A DNA stretch of 64,000 nt from Pseudanabaena sp. Salubria-1 (GTDB lineage: Bacteria; Cyanobacteriota; Cyanobacteriia; Pseudanabaenales; Pseudanabaenaceae), in the NCBI GenBank assembly GCA_023336205.1, contig JALQCR010000018.1, positions 1-64,000 of the forward strand. Direction: 5' to 3'. A program made the position numbers and the translations under genes. Shown here one piece after another: positions 17,822 to 26,810 of the stretch (position 1 is its first letter; each line of letters starts with the position of its first letter). The notes beneath the pieces were generated by a model. The model made no database searches and had not been told where the DNA came from. It was given only the letters and a program-made list of their open reading frames with translations.

Positions 17822-17871
17822 CACAAAACCATCAAGAAAGTATTAGGGAGACTTACGCAAAATATATTCCC

Positions 17872-17916
17872 AAACCCTTAGAGTTGCGCCCATTCGGGGC
17901 GCAACTCTAAGGGTTT
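17872..17916. repeat. 20-bp-stem palindrome
   Basis: AAACCCTTAGAGTTGCGCCC (17872-17891) pairs with 17897-17916. The loop is about 5 bases. The GTTGCGCC core recurs in the palindrome at 49044-49095. Confidence 0.8.
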
Positions 17917-17938
17917 ATTCTTTGCAAGCTTTTCCCTT

Positions 17939-18047
17939 TAATACCAATTCACAGAAGTGTTGTCATACTTTTGAGAATTTAAAAACCAAACCCTGTAAGG
18001 GTTTTAAATTCACAGAATGGCTATGCAATTTTGCGCTTTAGTATAAT
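17939..18047 (+). repeat. Repeat family B (about 105-bp MITE-like), copy 1
   Basis: Begins TAATACCAATTCACAGAAGT and contains ACCAAACCCTGTAAGGGTTT. It ends in a diverged inverted copy of the start (GCTTTAGTATAAT). The same element occurs at 41361, 41947 (inverted) and 48719. Confidence 0.75.
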
Positions 18048-18161
18048 CACTTACAAAAAACACATAAATTCCATTTATACAGATATTTATTATCAAAATA
18101 AAGCTAAGATTAATTTTTAGAGGGGAATATCTATTAATTAGCTCAAGATATTCTAAAAACA

Positions 18162-18458
18162 ATGTTCGATTTATTTCTAAGCTTGTCATTTCAAACTGCC
18201 CAAGTTCAAACTATTGCTCAAGCTCAAGCTGCAACTGTCTATCTATCTATCTCAACAACACAATCAACTCGTCAAAATTGCATCACTTACACAGCTACGA
18301 ATTCTACAGGGAGAACAGTAAGAGATGTCCAGGTCAATCGCCGCAATAGCAAAGGCGAAATCTTTCAGAACTATCTTACAGATTCTTTAGCTGCTGGGAA
18401 AACTACCTCATTTGATATGTGTGACAACTCATTTGTAAATGTTGAATCAAGACAATAA
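18162..18458 (+). CDS. Small hypothetical protein, possibly exported
   Basis: A 98-residue protein not recognised. Residues 1-25 are moderately hydrophobic and end in AQAQAA, compatible with a weak signal peptide. The rest (YLSISTTQSTRQNCITYTAT, NSTGRTVRDVQVNRR) is rich in Ser, Thr and Asn and has two cysteines, suggesting a small beta-rich secreted protein. A strong terminator follows directly, supporting this as a real gene. Confidence 0.55.
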   Translation: MFDLFLSLSFQTAQVQTIAQAQAATVYLSISTTQSTRQNCITYTATNSTGRTVRDVQVNRRNSKGEIFQNYLTDSLAAGKTTSFDMCDNSFVNVESRQ

Positions 18459-18492
18459 ACAAAAGGAGTCGCGAAGCGACTCCTTTTGTTTA
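18456..18492 (+). terminator. Terminator after the 98-residue gene
   Basis: Perfect 17-bp stem (18456-18472 with 18476-18492, loop GAA) containing GGAGTCGC and ending TCCTTTTGTTTA. It overlaps the stop codon. Confidence 0.75.
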
Positions 18493-18618
18493 CTTTAAGT
18501 TTTTGTAACGTATGCCCCAATCAATAGGAACTCCTGTTAATCTAGGTAAAAGAAACATGAGTAGCAATCAAGCGCCGCTCATGTTTCTCTTTTACAGAAC
18601 TACTGATGATTTGTGCAT

Positions 18619-18939
18619 ATGAAGCGTTTTCGGGATGAATGGATTGATGAATGGTGTCAGGAAAATGGTTGGACTGACCTATTTGTTGAACGTTGTTGCA
18701 ATTATTGGGCATTTCCACCAAGCTCTGTGATGCCATTACCGATACCTGACAAGACTTTGCGGGCGATTAAAAATGCTAAAGGGATGAGTGATGATGAAAA
18801 ATCTTGGACATTTGCCGCGATCGCTATTTCCTGCCTAGCATCAATATTTAGTTTTATTTTAAAAAATCCTCTACCAATTACCTGTGCTTTCGGCTGTGTC
18901 GCCTTTATTGTTGGGCAACTAGAAATCGAAGAATTTTAA
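18619..18939 (+). CDS. Hypothetical protein with one C-terminal membrane region
   Basis: 106 residues from ATG 18619 (an in-frame GTG lies at 18613). The N-terminal half is soluble and rich in aromatic and acidic residues (RFRDEWIDEWCQENGWTDLF). The C-terminal half has one or two hydrophobic segments (FAAIAISCLASIFSFIL and PITCAFGCVAFIVG). No function is recognised. Confidence 0.6.
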   Translation: MKRFRDEWIDEWCQENGWTDLFVERCCNYWAFPPSSVMPLPIPDKTLRAIKNAKGMSDDEKSWTFAAIAISCLASIFSFILKNPLPITCAFGCVAFIVGQLEIEEF

Positions 18940-18991
18940 AGAAAGTGGCTATTCTCATTATGAAACCAATTTTTATAATGAGAATAGCTAT

Positions 18992-19023
18992 AAAAAAAGG
19001 CTCGCCAGTGCGAGCCTTTTTTT
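18992..19023. terminator. Bidirectional terminator between the 106-residue gene and opcA
   Basis: GGCTCG with CGAGCC, flanked by A7 and T7 runs. It touches the opcA stop codon and can serve both convergent genes. A second, AT-rich inverted repeat lies just before it (18948-18990). Confidence 0.85.
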
Positions 19024-20143
19024 ATAGTGCTAGTATTTTCGATACGAGCGCAAGACTTTCTTCGTAGAGAGCTTCACGTCCCCAGCGCTGCAATTGTTGT
19101 CCAAGAAGCGTATCAGCACTTTGATCTGACAAAGGTGATACTTGATGAACACGATAGTTTTGAGCTCCACCACCAGCTTCCATCCGCATACAGCCTGTAG
19201 ACTCTGAGCAGAATACATTACAAGCATCAGTATTTTGATTAGAGGCTGTCAAGCGTAAACCGATCAGATCTCCAACTACCTCACCAACATCACCAATGGG
19301 AATTGCTGCTAATTCAGCCTTAATTTTGATATGGTTACGACCCTCAAAAATAATATGCTGGATATCGTAATCACCGCCTTCAGAACTGCGTTCGATTGGT
19401 TCCCATTCCAGACGACTAGCGATCCAGCCCAGAAACATTAGAGCTTGGGTACTGTTGCCACGCTCATAATCGATAGTGATTCCATCAATTTCCCAAACAG
19501 CCGAACGGCGATCGGGTTGGTCAAAAGCTTGAGCTGTAAGTTCTTGCCAAGGTGCAAGGCGTTGCCAATTCAAGTCCGCAATTTGCGTACTTGCTTGAAT
19601 CATCCCTTGAACTTTGAGTAAATCTGACTCAGAATTGGCAAATGTAGCTGAGTCCATAATTAAGCGATCGCTTAAATTGACCAGCTTCTCAAACATGCGT
19701 GTATTTGGCGCAGGGCTGTCTTTCCACCACAAAAATACAGGTAGGTCGGGGATCAGTAATTCTGGCAGAATGCTATGAACGCGATCGAATGCTCGTTTTG
19801 CACCAGTTAGAGTGATATATTCACCACAGACCAAGGAGCTACGACTTTTTTGGATCGGGCAATAGGCTGCGACCTGTGCAGATATGCCTTGATCTTCTTC
19901 ATCCAGAGTTACCAAATCGACTACTCGACATGGACTCTGAGAAACGATCGCATCAACGGAAGCCATCCGCGATACTACATCCATATTTTCTGGTTCATAC
20001 ACCAAAAGATTAAAAGTTGTGGCGCGAGCAGCCGAATTTTCACCATAAGACTGCCAGATTTTGCTTAGCTCCGCTTCGACTTGAGATACCGAGACATCTT
20101 TGGGAGCTTGCAAAGATACAACGGAAGTTGCTTGGGTATTCAT
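19022..20143 (-). CDS. opcA: Glucose-6-phosphate dehydrogenase assembly protein OpcA
   Basis: OpcA is the activator or assembly factor of cyanobacterial glucose-6-phosphate dehydrogenase, linking the oxidative pentose phosphate pathway to redox state. The 373-residue length and motifs (SRSSLVCGEYITL, LLIPDLPVFLWWKDSPAP, SDRLIMDSATF, WQRLAPWQEL) match the family. It lies 142 bp downstream of zwf in the same direction, the usual cyanobacterial order. The CNVFCSESTGCMRMEAGG segment near the C-terminus holds cysteines of possible redox interest. Confidence 0.95.
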   Translation of the reverse strand: MNTQATSVVSLQAPKDVSVSQVEAELSKIWQSYGENSAARATTFNLLVYEPENMDVVSRMASVDAIVSQSPCRVVDLVTLDEEDQGISAQVAAYCPIQKSRSSLVCGEYITLTGAKRAFDRVHSILPELLIPDLPVFLWWKDSPAPNTRMFEKLVNLSDRLIMDSATFANSESDLLKVQGMIQASTQIADLNWQRLAPWQELTAQAFDQPDRRSAVWEIDGITIDYERGNSTQALMFLGWIASRLEWEPIERSSEGGDYDIQHIIFEGRNHIKIKAELAAIPIGDVGEVVGDLIGLRLTASNQNTDACNVFCSESTGCMRMEAGGGAQNYRVHQVSPLSDQSADTLLGQQLQRWGREALYEESLALVSKILAL

Positions 20144-20285
20144 GGGAATTATAAATTACGAATTACGAATTGGGAATTACGAATTGCAAATTACGAATTA
20201 CGAATTACGAGTAGGGAATTGGGAATTACGAATTATAAATTTAAGGAAATTAGTTCGTAATTCGTAATTCGTAATTCCTAATTGA
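20144..20285. repeat. Heptamer repeat tract (GAATTAC type) between zwf and opcA
   Basis: The 142-bp spacer is made largely of degenerate tandem heptamers GAATTAC, GAATTGG and GAATTGC at 20145-20240. The inverted form GTAATTC follows at 20253-20276. The two halves can pair into a long AT-rich hairpin within the zwf-opcA transcript. It resembles the short tandemly repeated repetitive (STRR) heptamers known from cyanobacteria. Confidence 0.8.
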
Positions 20286-21815
20286 TCAAAGCCGTCGCCA
20301 CTGTCGTCCATCACGTTCGATCAGTTGTTCAGCTTCAGATGGGCCCCAAGTTCCTGCTTCGTATTGAGGCACGACGCTGGGATCATTAGGCATTTCCCAT
20401 GCAGTAAGCGCGGGTGTCACCACTTTCCAAGCGGCTTCAACTTCGTCACCGCGTGTAAATAGCGTCTGATCGCCCAACATACAGTCTAGCAATAGACGAT
20501 CATAAGCGTCGGAGCCTTCGATACCAAAGGTTTTACCATAGCCGAAGTCCATTTCTACCGATCTCGATCGCAGGTCGGCTCCTGGCATCTTTGCCTCAAA
20601 TTTCAGAGCTACGCCCTCATTAGGCTGGATTCTGAGTGTCAGCACGTTAGGTGAAACCTGCTTTGCGGCTGACTGAAATAGTAAATAAGGCACATCACGA
20701 AACTGAATCGCAATTTCGCTGACTTTTTTTGGCATCCGTTTGCCAGTTCGTAAATAGAAAGGAACACCTTGCCAACGCCAGTTGTTTACTTCAAATTTCA
20801 TGGCTACATAGGTTGGCACTAAGGAATCAGGATTAACATTAGGTTCGAGGCGATAGCCTTCCACCTGTTTACCCTTCATCCAACCCTGTCCATATTGCGC
20901 TCGTACACATGATCGCTCTAGGCGGCGTGTATCGGCGAGTCGGGTTGCTTGGATCACCTTAACTTTTTCATTTCGCAGAGAGTCTGCATCCATAGCGTTA
21001 GGTGGTTCCATCGCTGTCAAGCAGAAAAGTTGCATCAAATGATTTTGCAACATATCTCTGAGCGCCCCAGAGTTTTCATAATAGCCAGCTCGATCCTCAA
21101 CACCAACGGTTTCGGCGACCGTAATTTGGATATGGTCGATAAACTGGCGATTCCATAGTGGTTCAAAAATCGCATTGGCAAATCGCAGCACCAAAAGATT
21201 CTGAACGGTTTCTTTTCCTAAATAATGATCAATCCGATAAATCTGTTTTTCGTCACAAGCTTTCTGAACTACTCGGTTGAGATCTTGACATGATGACAAA
21301 TCGCGACCAAATGGCTTTTCAATTACAAGCCGAGTCTTGTCAGCATTTTTGATCATTCCAGCTTGTCCCAACTTCTCGATCGCATCGGTAAAGTAATTGG
21401 GTGAAACGGCTAAATAAAAGACTCGATTACCGCGAGTACCCCTTTCTTTGTCAATTTGACTCAGAAACTCATCAAGCTTTTTATAATCCTCAAGATTGCT
21501 CATATCAAGGGATTGATAATATAAGCCTTCAGCAAAATCTTGCCAAATTGCTTCAGCGCCAATACCTACGGAGAACTTCTCTACGCCCTCGCGCATTTGT
21601 TCACGAAAGTAGTCATGACTCCAAGGTCTTCGAGCCACACCCACGATTGTGAGTTCGGGCGGTAGCCGACGCTGCTGTTTGAGATGATAGATCGCTGGAA
21701 CTAGCTTGCGAATAGTCAAATCACCCGACGCACCAAAGATCACAAGGATCAGCGGTTCAGGTGTTCTTTCTTGTTGTAAACCAACCCGTAAGGGATTTTC
21801 GAGTATTTGTACCAC
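20286..21815 (-). CDS. zwf: Glucose-6-phosphate 1-dehydrogenase
   Basis: Oxidises glucose-6-phosphate to 6-phosphogluconolactone with NADP+, the entry step of the oxidative pentose phosphate pathway and main dark NADPH source. It is 509 residues, the standard length. Motifs: NADP-binding FGASGDLTIRKLVPA (about residues 28-42), substrate/catalytic RIDHYLGKETVQN, and YYENSGALRDMLQNHLMQ. Ends in the usual cyanobacterial WGPSEAEQLIERDGRQWRRL region. Probably cotranscribed with opcA. Confidence 0.97.
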   Translation of the reverse strand: MVQILENPLRVGLQQERTPEPLILVIFGASGDLTIRKLVPAIYHLKQQRRLPPELTIVGVARRPWSHDYFREQMREGVEKFSVGIGAEAIWQDFAEGLYYQSLDMSNLEDYKKLDEFLSQIDKERGTRGNRVFYLAVSPNYFTDAIEKLGQAGMIKNADKTRLVIEKPFGRDLSSCQDLNRVVQKACDEKQIYRIDHYLGKETVQNLLVLRFANAIFEPLWNRQFIDHIQITVAETVGVEDRAGYYENSGALRDMLQNHLMQLFCLTAMEPPNAMDADSLRNEKVKVIQATRLADTRRLERSCVRAQYGQGWMKGKQVEGYRLEPNVNPDSLVPTYVAMKFEVNNWRWQGVPFYLRTGKRMPKKVSEIAIQFRDVPYLLFQSAAKQVSPNVLTLRIQPNEGVALKFEAKMPGADLRSRSVEMDFGYGKTFGIEGSDAYDRLLLDCMLGDQTLFTRGDEVEAAWKVVTPALTAWEMPNDPSVVPQYEAGTWGPSEAEQLIERDGRQWRRL

Positions 21816-21918
21816 AGGCTCGTTTGTTGAACGCTAGGTAGATTCTAGCCAATATATTCATTTTTCCAACAATATCGTCTGTTTTCCTTTAGGATCACTT
21901 GTCTTGATTTGGGGATTT

Positions 21919-22030
21919 ATAGCTGTCGCCATTCTTGTTAGGGCATAAAACCCAAATAGTATGAGGCGGCGCGAAACGCCGCCTCATACTATTTGGGTTT
22001 TGATTTGTTCTGATACAAATGGCTAAGGCT
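21919..22030. repeat. Repeat family A (about 112 bp, palindromic core), copy 1
   Basis: A perfect 24-bp stem (21947-21970 with 21978-22001) is embedded in a longer conserved unit starting TATAGCTGTCGCCATTCTTG. The same unit occurs at 41837-41950. Compensated changes between the copies (TATGAGG/CCTCATA versus TGTGAGG/CCTCACA) keep the stem paired. Confidence 0.85.
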
Positions 22031-22100
22031 GTACATCGTTGCGAGTCTAAAATACACCACAAATTTGAGTGGACGCTGTTCAAATCCTCGCATCGTGTAT

Positions 22101-22119
22101 GATAATGATTATCATTATT
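22101..22119 (+). promoter_or_regulatory. Fur-box-like operator of the porin gene
   Basis: GATAATGATTATCATTATT matches 17 of 19 positions of the classical Fur box (GATAATGATAATCATTATC). It lies 20 bp before a TATAAT hexamer, overlapping the expected -35 region, where bound Fur would block transcription. Confidence 0.75.
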
Positions 22120-22415
22120 AAAACAATGATTTAGATAAATATAATTTCTGGCACAAGAGTTTGAGTAGCCTCAACGTAAATATTATTGAAATTTATAGTC
22201 AGATAGTTTTATTAAAAGCCCAATTTGCTTGGGTTAAGAGTTCTAAGAATGTTCAAACTGTTGTTTCTTAATAATAGTAATTACTATTAAGGTTTAGGTA
22301 AATACACTAAGTGAGGAGTTACACTATGTCGAAAATTTGGTTTGACCAAGCACAAAAGTCTCTAGTTGGCACGATCGCCTGTTCTGCGATCGGAGTATTG
22401 CCCAGCAACATGTTT

Positions 22416-23233
22416 GGTAGTCCTAAAAAGGAAAGGATGTAGGAAAATATCCAGATAGTTGATACAAAGTAAAGTAATGTCAGAAGCAAGGCCATCCTGT
22501 CCATCCTGCCAGTCCGTATCCGTTGTAAAAAACGGCAGTACACGACATGGAAAACAAAATTATAAATGTCGGGACTGTGGTCGTCAATTTGTAGAAAATC
22601 CACAGTGGCAGAGAGTTTCAGAGCGTACCCAAGACACTTATGACCTTCTTGAGAAACTACTACTAGAAAAAATCCCACTAGCTGGAATTGCCAGAGTCCT
22701 CAAGGTCTCAGAGAGATGGTTGCAAAGTTACGTCAATCATAAATATGAAAACGTTCCTCAGCAGGTGGAGGTAGAACCAAAACCAAAACGCCGTTTGACC
22801 ATACAGATGGATGAATTGTGGTCTTTTGTGGACGACAAAGGCAATAAACAGTGGGTATGGCTTGCCATTGATGCCGAGACTCGTGAAATTGTCGGTTGTT
22901 ATATAGGCGATCGCACTGGTGAATCAGCTCAGAAGTTATGGGAATCGTTGCCTAGCGTCTATCGCCAATGTGCGGTTATTTATACTGACTTCTATTCGTC
23001 TTATCCAGTTGTCCTGCCCAGCAAACGTCATAGGGCTGTCGGGAAAGAAACGGGAAAGACCAACTATATTGAGAGATTCAACTGTACGTTACGTCAACGA
23101 GTATCAAGACTAGTTAGAAAGACCTTATCTTTTTCTAAGAAATTGGAAAATCACATTGGAGCCATTTGGAATTTTATTCATCATTACAACGATTCTTTAC
23201 CTCCGTGTGCGTCCTTTCCTTTTTAGGACTACC
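22416..23233 (+). mobile_element. IS1-family insertion sequence, copy b (818 bp)
   Basis: It has the same length and, by eye, the same sequence as copy a at 12876-13693. The 8-bp duplication ACATGTTT is at 22408-22415 and 23234-23241. It interrupts the porin signal-peptide codons. Confidence 0.95.
22477..23226 (+). CDS. tnp: IS1-family transposase, single-frame type (second copy)
   Basis: Same protein as the transposase at 12937-13686: N-terminal zinc finger, helix-turn-helix and DDE core in one frame. Both copies look intact, so the element should be active. Confidence 0.93.
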   Translation: MSEARPSCPSCQSVSVVKNGSTRHGKQNYKCRDCGRQFVENPQWQRVSERTQDTYDLLEKLLLEKIPLAGIARVLKVSERWLQSYVNHKYENVPQQVEVEPKPKRRLTIQMDELWSFVDDKGNKQWVWLAIDAETREIVGCYIGDRTGESAQKLWESLPSVYRQCAVIYTDFYSSYPVVLPSKRHRAVGKETGKTNYIERFNCTLRQRVSRLVRKTLSFSKKLENHIGAIWNFIHHYNDSLPPCASFPF

Positions 23234-24815
23234 ACATGTTTAGTGCTTCGGCTCAGTCGTTACCACCAACTAAAGATGTCCTAACGCAAAATGTCACATC
23301 CGTCTCCCAACTCAGTGATGTACGTCCGACTGATTGGGCTTTTACAGCCTTGCAGTCCCTCGTTGAGCGCTATGGATGTATCGCAGGTTACCCCGATCGC
23401 ACCTTTCGCGGTAAGCAAGCCACTAGTCGCTATGAATTTGCCGCAGGGTTAAATGCTTGTCTAGACAAAATCAATGAGATTATCTCCGCAGGGCTAGCCG
23501 ATAAGGTTAGCAAAGAAGATCTTGCCACATTACAAAAATTGCAAGAAGAATTTGCGGCTGAACTTGCAACTTTGCGAGGTAGAGTTGATGCCCTTGATGC
23601 AAAAACTGCCAAACTCGAAGCGCAGCAATTTTCGACGACAACTAAGCTCACAGGTCAAGTAATTGCGGCTGTCTCTGCGGGAAGTTCAGGTACTGATTTT
23701 CTGCTGGACTCAACTGGAGCGGCGACAACCAATGCTGGCAAAGTCAATGCAACTGTGATCAGCCGAGTGCGACTGAATTTTAATACGAGTTTTACGGGCG
23801 AAGATTTATTGCTAACTCGCATCGAACTTGGCAATGGTGGCACAGGGTTAAACAATTCTCTAAATGCTCCCGATAGCTTATTAGGATTCACAGGGTTTGG
23901 AAACAGTTCTAGATTTGATTACAGTGGTGTTGGTACAAACGCCACACTAAATCGTTTGCGTTACGATTTCCCGATTGGCAAAGATATCCGCGCTTCGATT
24001 GGGACAAATATGTCGTTGAACGATCATCTTGATGCGAATAGTTTTGCAAATGATGAGTCTGCCGATTTTTCCAGTGGCATGTTTATCAATAACCCATTGA
24101 TTTTGCCTGTAAATGATGGTGCTGGTGCTGCGATCGCATGGAACTTTGGTGGTAGTGCTTTTACTCTAAGAGCAGGCTATGTAGCCCAAAATGCTAATAG
24201 CCCTACTTCTAACGGAACCATCAATCGAGGTTTATTTGGCGATCCCTATCAAGGTACGGTTGAGCTAGAATTTGCGCCAAAAAATGCAGATGATGAGAGT
24301 CCGTTTGCAATCCGCTTGCAATATACTCGCGCTTCAGTAAATAATCTGGACTACAACACGGGCGGGGTAAACCTTGAGTGGGCTTTTAATAAATCTGTGG
24401 CGCTTTTTGGCCGCTATGGATTTGGCAACATCAGTAATCGCAGCAATGCTATTTCCGCAGCACTCCCCAGCTACACAGTTTCAGGTAATACCTCTCTTAG
24501 CCCTCAAACTTGGTCTGCGGGTTTCGCGTTTCCTGATTTATTTAAGGAAGGTGCGATGGCTGCGATCGCGTTTGGACAACCTTTCATTGAGAACCAAGTG
24601 GGTAATGCCACTCAAACCAATGTGGAGTTGTTCTATCGCTTCCCTATCTCTGATAATATCAGCATCACTCCTGATTTGCAGTTCATTTTTAATCCCAACA
24701 ACAACAGTGGCAATAGCACCATCACCGTTGGTACATTGAGAACTGTATTCTCGTTCTAGATAAAAACCTCACTCCTAGCCCCCTCTCCTTGCAAAGGAGA
24801 GGGGAAGCAGAAAAA

Positions 24816-25445
24816 TCAGTTGCCCAATTTCAACATCATCTCCACTAATTGCGATATGCCACTACAGCAAGGGTTTGCATATTCTGACAACTTGTTCTGT
24901 TTGGCTAAGTTATCAAGTTTATTGGCATTGTCGATTGCATCTTGAGTCCGCACCTTTAGCTTTTCTTGATAATAGCATTGAGCTTTGTCGTAATTGGGAA
25001 TATGCTGTTTTAATCGTTCTTTAGCTTCAACTCGTGAAATGTACGCAGAGTAATCTTGAAAATGAATGAGATACCAAAACTCAATACTAGGATTTGTAAT
25101 CGCAAGGTTGATATTTTGACTTAGTGCTTTCTGAATAGCTTGATTCCAGTTATCGCGATTATTCTCAATATGCTCATCACCATCAAAAACAGCCCAAGCA
25201 GAATCTTTTTGATCAACCCAATTTCTCTCCCGTCTTAGATACTGCTTTTCCGCACATACTTCTCGCACGATACTGAGAGGATCAGTTCCTTCAGGAGAGA
25301 GAACTATAACTTGATCTTTAGATAAGTGTAATTCTTGACGAATAGCTTTAAAGTATATAGGCTCTGTCTTTTCTCCTTCACAGGCAATTAATAGCTTTTT
25401 CCCAACTGATCGTTTTCGGGAATTCCTTTTGGAAGATTTAGCCAT
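24816..25445 (-). CDS. RloB-like protein (AbiL-type defence partner)
   Basis: About 209 residues from ATG 25445; the frame is open further upstream, but that would overlap the ATPase gene heavily. The RloB-type motif LLIACEGEKTEPIYFKAIR and a downstream AWAVFDGDEH acidic motif are consistent with a TOPRIM-like nuclease fold. INLAITNPSIEFWYLIHF is also typical of RloB. It overlaps the ATPase gene by 8 bp, indicating translational coupling. Paired ATPase and RloB genes occur as AbiL-type abortive-infection systems; that functional role is inferred from the pairing. Confidence 0.8.
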   Translation of the reverse strand: MAKSSKRNSRKRSVGKKLLIACEGEKTEPIYFKAIRQELHLSKDQVIVLSPEGTDPLSIVREVCAEKQYLRRERNWVDQKDSAWAVFDGDEHIENNRDNWNQAIQKALSQNINLAITNPSIEFWYLIHFQDYSAYISRVEAKERLKQHIPNYDKAQCYYQEKLKVRTQDAIDNANKLDNLAKQNKLSEYANPCCSGISQLVEMMLKLGN

Positions 25446-26736
25446 TGTCTTTCCCTCTTGAATCAGATAGATCTTCTTCAGAAATAAAGGGAACAGCACC
25501 AAATCTACCATCTAGATAAGCTTTGTCAATTGCCAGATCGTTACGCACGTTAAAATCGCTGAGAGGATATAGCTCTGTGCTTTGGTCAGGACGCTTCTGC
25601 GTAAACCAAATCTGATCGCGCCGCAATAAATTATTTCTCTGTAAAGTATTATCGTGAGTAGTAAAAATAAGTTGGGTGCGTTTTGGATTAGTTTTTGGAC
25701 TCTGGAATAGTTTTATCATTTCACGGGTAATACTAGGATGAATGTTTGAACCTAATTCATCAACCATTAACAAAAGACTTAGATGAAACAGAAGGTTTAT
25801 TTTGTAAGCTAAGCTAAATAACTTTTGAGTGCCTATGGACTCTTCTTCAAATTCCCAAGAAAGAAGGTTTGCATCTTCTGTTTTATGTAAAGCATATATC
25901 TGATATTTACCATTATCATCTTTGCTGATTTTAATGTCATGTATACCTGTATCGAATTTAAGTAAAAATTTCTTAGTGTTCTCTAATGTCTTATCAAAAC
26001 CATCAGAGTGTTTGTCTGGGAGATAAGATTCTTGACTAAAAAGGAAATTAAGAAATGAGGTATTAATTTCGGCTTGCCCCCAAGTAATTCCCTGCCGACT
26101 ATACTTTATCCAATCCATGAGAGGATTAACGATCTCTATGTCTAGTTCAAAAAGAAGAGTTATGAAAGATTCACGCGCTCGCAATTTTTTCTGAAGTTGC
26201 TTATGCGCTCTAGAAAAAGCAGAACCGTTTTTCCAGTCGAATGTTTGGTTTATCTCATTCCAATTTCGACTGAACAAGAGACGATCTCGTTTTGTTCCCT
26301 CTAATGCATACTCTAATTTTTCTGAAAGTATCTTAGTTCTATTTAGTGCCAAGGAATAAGTATATATAGTGCTATTAACCACGATACGGATCTTAAAAGA
26401 ACTCGGATTTTCTCCACTTTCTTGAGTCAATCTAAAAGGAATCAGATCTAAGTCACGATCATCCTCTCCAAACCCCATAAATTTCAGTAAATAATCAAGT
26501 GCCTTTAATACATTACTTTTGCCTGAAGCGTTAGCACCAAAAATTGCGATAACTGGCAAAACATCAATATCCCAACCCTCAACATGAAAAGGCTGAGCAA
26601 TTTCATCATCAGACTTAATCCGACGGCGGCTCTCACTATTGCTGGGTTTAGATTTGCTCTTACTCGCTGCAACAGCACTAAGCGTTTCCGCGCCCTTAAT
26701 CGAGCGAAAGTTTTCTACAGTAAAGTCTAAAAGCAT
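25438..26736 (-). CDS. AAA family ATPase (RloA/AbiLi-like, OLD-type)
   Basis: A 432-residue ABC/SMC-like ATPase. N-terminus LLDFTVENFRSIKG is typical of OLD/RecF-type proteins. Walker A is FGANASGKSNVLKAL (about residues 67-81). Walker B is LLLMVDELGSNIHPS, and a TTHDNTL switch motif follows. It precedes the RloB gene with an 8-bp overlap. ATPases of this kind act as sensor or motor for a nuclease partner in phage-defence systems; here the partner is the RloB protein. All expected nucleotide-binding motifs are present. Confidence 0.85.
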   Translation of the reverse strand: MLLDFTVENFRSIKGAETLSAVAASKSKSKPSNSESRRRIKSDDEIAQPFHVEGWDIDVLPVIAIFGANASGKSNVLKALDYLLKFMGFGEDDRDLDLIPFRLTQESGENPSSFKIRIVVNSTIYTYSLALNRTKILSEKLEYALEGTKRDRLLFSRNWNEINQTFDWKNGSAFSRAHKQLQKKLRARESFITLLFELDIEIVNPLMDWIKYSRQGITWGQAEINTSFLNFLFSQESYLPDKHSDGFDKTLENTKKFLLKFDTGIHDIKISKDDNGKYQIYALHKTEDANLLSWEFEEESIGTQKLFSLAYKINLLFHLSLLLMVDELGSNIHPSITREMIKLFQSPKTNPKRTQLIFTTHDNTLQRNNLLRRDQIWFTQKRPDQSTELYPLSDFNVRNDLAIDKAYLDGRFGAVPFISEEDLSDSRGKDNG

Positions 26737-26810
26737 AATTTTTTACTCAAAAGGCAAAAATACGTGAATAATTCACACAAATACTATTGTAGCAACCTTA
26801 AAGTAGCTAA

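Larger units (their letters stand above)
17822..18161. other. Gene-free 340-bp stretch filled by two repeats
   Basis: It contains a long palindrome (17872-17916) followed by a copy of the roughly 105-bp TACCAATTC repeat family (17939-18047). No coding frame was supported. Confidence 0.6.
21816..22325. other. 510-bp regulatory and repeat region upstream of the porin gene
   Basis: Between divergent zwf and the porin start. It holds a palindromic repeat (21919-22030), a Fur-box-like site (22101-22119), a TATAAT at 22140-22145 and a ribosome binding site GAGGAG just before ATG 22326. No coding frame was supported. Confidence 0.6.
22326..24759 (+). pseudogene. SLH-domain iron-uptake-type porin, signal peptide split by an IS1-family element
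   Basis: Outer-membrane porin of the cyanobacterial SLH-OprB type. The original start is ATG 22326 after GAGGAG. Residues 1-30 form the basic, hydrophobic signal peptide (KSLVGTIACSAIGVLPS). The IS then separates this from SASAQS... at 23242. Rejoining gives 535 residues in one frame. The mature part holds an SLH domain (DVRPTDWAFTALQSLVERYG, GYPDRTFRGKQATSRYEFAA), a coiled coil (about EFAAELATLRGRVDALDAKT) and a C-terminal beta-barrel ending in Phe. What remains open is 23236-24759, whose ATG comes from the target duplication and which lacks a signal peptide. It is therefore unlikely to reach the outer membrane. Confidence 0.9.

Noticed and set aside
20144..20285. CRISPR array
   Set aside because: The repeats are degenerate heptamers without spacers and no cas genes are in the window.
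22319..22678. Minus-strand frame opposite the IS1 transposase, also seen at 12836-13138
   Set aside because: Antisense shadow of the transposase gene, repeated only because the IS is repeated.
23236..24759. Complete porin gene starting at ATG 23236
   Set aside because: The ATG lies in the IS1 target duplication; the real start (22326) with ribosome binding site and signal peptide is on the other side of the IS.
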